Part shown: piece by piece, positions 59,456 to 64,000 of the stretch | How positions within the stretch are numbered: position 1 is the stretch's first letter | Layout: every line of letters begins with the position of its first letter | DNA from: Nymphaea colorata | Lineage: Eukaryota; Streptophyta; Magnoliopsida; Nymphaeales; Nymphaeaceae | Assembly: GCF_008831285.2 (NCBI RefSeq) | Contig: NC_045142.1 | Coordinates: 21,699,354-21,763,353, forward strand | Length of the DNA stretch: 64,000 nucleotides | Reading direction: 5' to 3' | Program-made: the position numbers and the translations under genes | Notes under the pieces: generated by a model | Told to the model about the DNA's origin: nothing | What the model saw: the letters and a program-made list of their open reading frames with translations, nothing else | Database searches by the model: none

Positions 59456-62400
59456 TCAACAGGCGTCAGCGGCGGCGCCCTTGACCACCGCGCCGGAGGG
59501 GTCGTCCCCTAAGCACTCGATCTCCGGCGACACCGACTCCTGCACCCACTTGCCGTAAGCCTTCCAGCAGGCGGGCTTCTCCATCACCTGGCCCTGCGCC
59601 GGCCGGAGCCGGACCTCCTCCAGCAGGATGTTGGTGCAGGGGATGGAGTCGCTGCAGAAGAAGTGCATGGGAGGGCTGCGGGCGTCGTAGGTGCCGGAGA
59701 TGTTCCGGTACGTCACGTCCGTCACGTACACGGCCGAGGTGTCGTTCCGGCAGCTCTTGGTCATGCAGTAGTACTGGTCGATGATCAGCGGGTTCCGGAC
59801 GTTGTGGAGCTGGATGTCCTGGAACTTGACGTCCCGCACCTTGCCCGAACCTCCCTGCCAAGTCTTGATCCTCACTCCGTTGGCGGAGTTGGCCAGCAAC
59901 GATCCCCTCACCGTGATGTTCGAGACACAGGCCAGCGAGCTGTCGACCCCGAGACTTCCTATGCTGAAAATTTTCAATTTTTCATTATTCTTTCGACAGT
60001 CAAATATATTTGGAAGAGTTATTAGAGAGAAATTCTCTCTAGAATAGGTTGTAAAATAGATTTGATCTGTGATTAAATACCGAGATTATTTGTTAAGACA
60101 TTTCACTTATATTATATCATCGCAGGCTAAATAAATACCTTAACATATAAACAATAATTGAAAAATGATACGGTTAGTGAAGTAAAGCCATAGCACATCA
60201 ACCAAAAAAAAAAAAAGTAAATGTACGTGTGCTATAGGTCAAAAGATGATGAAAACCATGGGCAAAGCCAAGGCATTTTGATCATTTTACACCTCAAAAT
60301 CGGTAGTATTATAATATGGGACAAACCTTATTCCATGACCATATCCACACGTAGCATTGCTTATGTCGACGTGCTGGCAACCTGCCCCGATTGATACGCA
60401 GTCATCACCTGTTATAACGAAGAGTGATGAAATTGGCCTAAGAATCCAAGCAAATGCCCAAGTGTTATTATCCGCGACGGATCGGAACATCACCATTAGA
60501 TATTTGCGCATTGTATATCTCGACGTGTTGGGTGTCCTCGATGTGAATGCCGTCGGTGTTGGGGCTCAAGGCAGGGGAATTGAAAATGATGTTCTCGACA
60601 TGGACGTAGTTGCAGTTGTCGAATTTCACATGAACTTGGGGGCTGTCGAAAATTTTGATGTCCAACACCTTAATATGTGAACTCTTCACAAATTTAAAGA
60701 TCTGCACCAAAAAGTTCACAAACATGCTATTCATATAGACATCAAGTATCAAGGGGCTTAACCAGCAGTTGGTATAAGATCAATCAACCGTTTGATTCAT
60801 AAAGCCTATGCACACTCCCGCTCTTTATTGATGTTAAAAACATTAAATAGGGAGAAAACAATATTTAAAAATGTCACTAAAGTCATGCCCCTAATGATTT
60901 ACTGGCAAGATACACGAAGAAACAACATATTATATAGTTGGCTATGTCAATGGATCGAATTGGAATTGGATACACTTTTAATTGTATTTGTTTTTTTTTT
61001 TATTTATTCACATACTAGGATTTAAATATGGATTCAAATATGAATTAGGAAAAGTAATGTTTGAATCTGAATCCGACTGTATGTCATGTCACTTCTTGAA
61101 TATGAATTCGATCTCATTTTTTAATCTGATATTATTATTCTTTTCATATCCCATGATTTTGGAAGGGTTCAGTCAAATATTCGGTTCAAATTTGATATAT
61201 TGAGATCCTTAACTGCTCTTTATTGATATTAAAAACATTAAATAGGAGAAAAACATTATTGAAAAGTGCTATTAAAGGTCATGCCACTAATTTCCTTGAT
61301 TCCCAAACTAAGAAAAATAAGACAAGTGATGCAAATTCCTTGATACCCAAATTAAAAATAATAATAATAATAAAGTAGGGGCAGAGCCAGAGGGGGCTTG
61401 GCAGGGATGTCAACCCTCTTTGATTTTTTTTTTTTTAAACACAAAATTTAATAGTTAAAATTTTGAAAATTTGCATTGGATCCCTATGAAATTTTGAAAA
61501 AATGCAATTCAGCCCCAACACAAAATTTCTTTGTCCACCCCAGAAGATAAGTAATGTAATATCCTTGAGGCGCAAACTAAGAAAAATAAGATAAAAAGAT
61601 CTCATCAACGTGTTAGATGGCTATGATTTAGCAACTCTGATCCAGACAAGTTGTTAACTCCAGGCACTTACCGAAGGGCTTTGGCACGCATCGGAAGAGG
61701 TCGAATCCTTTGGACCCTAAAATTAGCAAATGCCAACCACAATAACGATCAATAGCGGTAGAATAATGAGGATGTTAATTATGAGAATAAGCTTCTGAAT
61801 TTTATATGCTAATTACCCTGTGAGGCTTGCATGGAAGGTTCCACCACTTCTGTCCTCGGCCTTGAACGGACCCACTTCCGCGAAGAGTCACCCCATCAAG
61901 CTCGTAAAAGATCAGCCACTGAGCAGTGGGCGCCGATTCCGGCCATGAATCCGGGCCATCCGGTGGCATTATGACTCCATCTAACTTTAAAGTATAAGAG
62001 AAATAACTTTAGCACATGGCTAAAATGGCTAAAAATTTTTGGCTGAAGAGCACTAATGTATATCAATTCAATCCATAATATGCAATGAACTAAATTATGC
62101 GGGGAGACCAACATGTAAATAAAGTAAAAGACACTTTGAGTGCCGAACTCTCTCTTTCACCGGAAGGAGATGTTAGGACTCGTCCCGATTAGGCCAGAAT
62201 TTCCTAACCAAGACGCTCCTACTGTCAAGACCGACTTGAGTACTACCTAAAAACCAAAATTCCCACAGACGGCGCCAGAATGGTCTTGATGCATTGAAGA
62301 GAACGAGCCCAGATATCGGAAGCCTTGCGCTTCCTTCTGCTGGATTTGGCTGGCTCGGCCTCCACTGGGTCTGGACCGCTGGGTAGGTCCGTAACAGGAG

Positions 62401-63951
62401 ATCATAACAAATAACCTGATTTCAGTTACCCCGAGCCGACAAATATGCATTGGTCTAACAACCGTATGCATCAAAAAAGAATCCGATACTAAACATTGGA
62501 TTATTAACAAAACAGACCACTGCCCAAGTCCACACATCCAATTCAATAGACAGATAAAAGATTAAAATGCCACTGAATTGGAAAAGAAAGGAAGGACAAA
62601 ATTGAAAAAGTAAAAAAAAAAAAAAAACTTTTTCATAAAATAAGAAAGTGCCCTTAAAAAAACCTTCATGAATGGAAAAATTCCCCTCGCATGCAATACA
62701 TCGACTGCACCCTAGATTATTAATACATTTTTTTTGGTTTTTTGTGAGAGTAATTTTTGTTAGGCCTAGGCATTGGGCCGGCCCCATATTGAAAATCGAG
62801 TTTGGATTAGCTCAGTTCGATTAAAAAAATGTTTCTTAAAAATTTTAAATATAAAATATATCATTATTAAATAAAAAATAATATAAAAAATAAATCAAGC
62901 CAATCGAGGCTGATTCTTTCGGGCCCAGGCTTAATCTTTGGGTTTCTCCAAACAACAACTTTTCATTATTCTAATTTTATCCTCATCACAACAGCAGGTT
63001 CCTTTTTCTTTTTCCCTTTTTCCGATTAAGTGGTATTTTAGTCCATTGTCATTTTGTCTTTTTTCAATCAGCATTACCATAAGGCTAAATCTGTTCGGAT
63101 TAGACCCCGATGATCGGGGGCGATAAGGAACCATGGCTTCCCTGATATTTTGAAAAAACAAGAAAAAAAAACAAAAAAACATGTAATAATTGAATTTTTT
63201 TAAGTTGGCTTTTATAAAATTTTTGAAAATTATCATTCAATTCCTGTAAAAATTTTGAAAAATAAAAAAAAAACTTTAAAATTCAGCCTTTATAAAAGTT
63301 TTGAAAATTATCATTCAATAGCCCCTATAAAAATTTTGAAAAATAAAAAAAGATTCTGGCCAAGCTCCTTATCATCGTGATCAAAGATTAAGCCAAAAAA
63401 AAAAAAATTTAAACAACTCTTCATACCTGAAAGGTGACGCCGTGTTGGCAAGGCCCCCCAAAGATGGTAGACAAGAGCAAGAATTTGTAACCGGAGGGAA
63501 CCAGAAGAACCCCGGAGTTCGCCTTGCAGGCTTCTTTCCAGGCCGATACAAACGCCTTGGTGTCGTCTGTTTCGCCATCACCAACAGCACCAAACGATCT
63601 CACGTTGAAGACATTGCTGCTGGAATCTGAACTCGAACTCGAACTGGTGGAGTTACTGCTGGAACTCGAACTGGTGGAGTTACTGCTAGAATTCAAACTC
63701 GAACTCGAATCCAAACTGCTGCTGGTGGAGTTCGAGCTCGAACTTAAACTCGAATTCGATTTCGAACTTGAATGTGATTTCAAACTCGAACTCAAACTCG
63801 AATCCGAACTAGAACTAGAGACGCTGCTGTTGGTAGGCAGTGATATGTCGATGCCCACAAGCACCCTTCCCTGCACCCAACCGGAATTCAGCAGGAAGCA
63901 GGCCATGGCCAACGCTAATGCAACCAGGAAAGACCGGGAATCGAATCCCAT
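59456..63951 (-). CDS. Polygalacturonase (glycoside hydrolase family 28) with serine-rich linker
   Basis: It hydrolyses homogalacturonan in the cell wall. Six exons with matching phases: 63427-63951, 61817-61984, 61672-61716, 60494-60701, 60327-60408, 59456-59963; 1536 bp, 511 residues. Residues 1 to about 28 ([20 protein letters not shown]...) form a signal peptide. Residues 38-113 are a serine-rich, Asn-Ser/Thr-rich linker. The GH28 domain starts [17 protein letters not shown] (115-131). Catalytic motifs are all present: SPNTDGIH at 292-298, GDDCVSIG at 316-323, GHGISIGSLG at 339-348, RIKTW at 374-378. The residue before GHG is Y, where P is usual. C-terminal cysteines ([16 protein letters not shown]) are intact. 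No break is visible, so it is probably functional and secreted. Confidence 0.94.
60820..61300. repeat. Duplicated 80-bp segment in intron 3 of the polygalacturonase gene
   Basis: CTCTTTATTGAT(G/A)TTAAAAAC and the following 60 bp occur at about 60820-60900 and again at 61215-61295, with small differences. No coding. Confidence 0.75.
62160..62420. repeat. Possible LTR retrotransposon fragment in intron 1 of the polygalacturonase gene
   Basis: CCCACAGACGGCGCCA near 62262-62276 reads TGGCGCCGTCTGTGGG on the minus strand, the form of a primer-site region seen in several plant retrotransposons. The surrounding GC content is higher than in the rest of the intron. No LTR pair is visible, so this is tentative. 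Confidence 0.3.
63205..63355. repeat. Short tandem duplication in intron 1 of the polygalacturonase gene
   Basis: Two units of about 80 bp, each holding a GAAAATTATCATTCAAT block and a GTAAAAATTTTGAAAAATAA-type block (63226-63270 and 63304-63350). Non-coding. Confidence 0.8.
63635..63830 (-). repeat. Minisatellite-like repeat encoding the serine-rich linker
   Basis: On the plus strand the exon reads as irregular AACTCGAACT / GGTGGAGTTACTGCTGG units; on the coding strand these are serine and asparagine codons (SSSNST repeated four times). The changing spacing shows growth by slippage or unequal exchange within the exon. Confidence 0.85.
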
Positions 63952-64000
63952 TGTCGCCGAACTACTTTTAAACCGGAAAGCTGGCTCGGTGCAGTCTTCG

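Noticed and set aside
59247-60047. Several open frames on both strands overlapping the last polygalacturonase exon
   Set aside because: They are shadows caused by the high GC content of exon 6; only the minus-strand GH28 frame carries motifs.
1-64000. Search for tRNA, rRNA, CRISPR-like arrays, and prokaryotic or organelle inserts
   Set aside because: No cloverleaf, rRNA block, regularly spaced repeat array or organelle gene was recognised by reading; the iMet-like 12-mers are retrotransposon primer sites and not tRNA genes.

Overview
The window is plant nuclear DNA, almost certainly from an angiosperm. It has intron-split genes with GT-AG sites, Ty1/Copia elements primed by initiator-Met tRNA, a PLS-class PPR gene, a plastid-type glycerol-3-phosphate dehydrogenase, a GH28 polygalacturonase, long (TA)n tracts and AT-rich intergenic DNA. 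I cannot name the species from sequence alone. No rRNA, tRNA, CRISPR or bacterial operon structure was seen.

Layout. 1-11880 is a three-part nest of Copia retrotransposons, all on the minus strand. Element B (2957-6159 plus 11516-11880) was hit by element A inside its reverse transcriptase (A spans 1-2956 and runs off the left edge). It was also hit by element C (6160-11515, target duplication GTAAG) just upstream of gag. 12176-24178 holds a gene of unknown function on the minus strand; I joined nine coding exons, eight of them well supported, including a 23-nt exon. Its introns contain a 3.1-kb solo LTR (14310-17413, target duplication ATGTC), a hAT-like MITE (18363-18700) and a TRIM-like mini-retrotransposon (19329-19808). 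25338-30610 is a fourth Copia element, D, related to C (target duplication GTATC). 35033-39062 is a complete eight-exon NAD-dependent glycerol-3-phosphate dehydrogenase gene, plastid type, minus strand.

41773-57419 is the wreck of a PPR gene on the plus strand. Its 5' end (41773-42111) is separated from the rest (51708-53643) by about 9.6 kb. That interval holds a truncated aspartic protease gene, duplicated AT-rich blocks and a LINE remnant. Both break edges carry short inverted or direct copies of nearby sequence (filler DNA). The E motif near its 3' end was later split by a 3.5-kb hAT transposon (53644-57169, 8-bp target duplication GTCAGCAA) whose transposase has one nonsense codon and one frameshift. 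57687-58099 encodes a two-exon, 63-residue membrane protein; a piece of its intron is one of the filler copies 6 kb away. 59456-63951 is a complete six-exon polygalacturonase (511 residues) with an unusual serine-rich linker.

The likely functional genes are the unknown multi-exon gene, the G3P dehydrogenase (plastid glycerolipid supply), the small membrane protein and the polygalacturonase (cell wall). They are unrelated in function. The strongest signal beyond ordinary annotation is the template-switch-like scar inside the PPR gene and the layered transposon history, which exact target duplications allow to be ordered.
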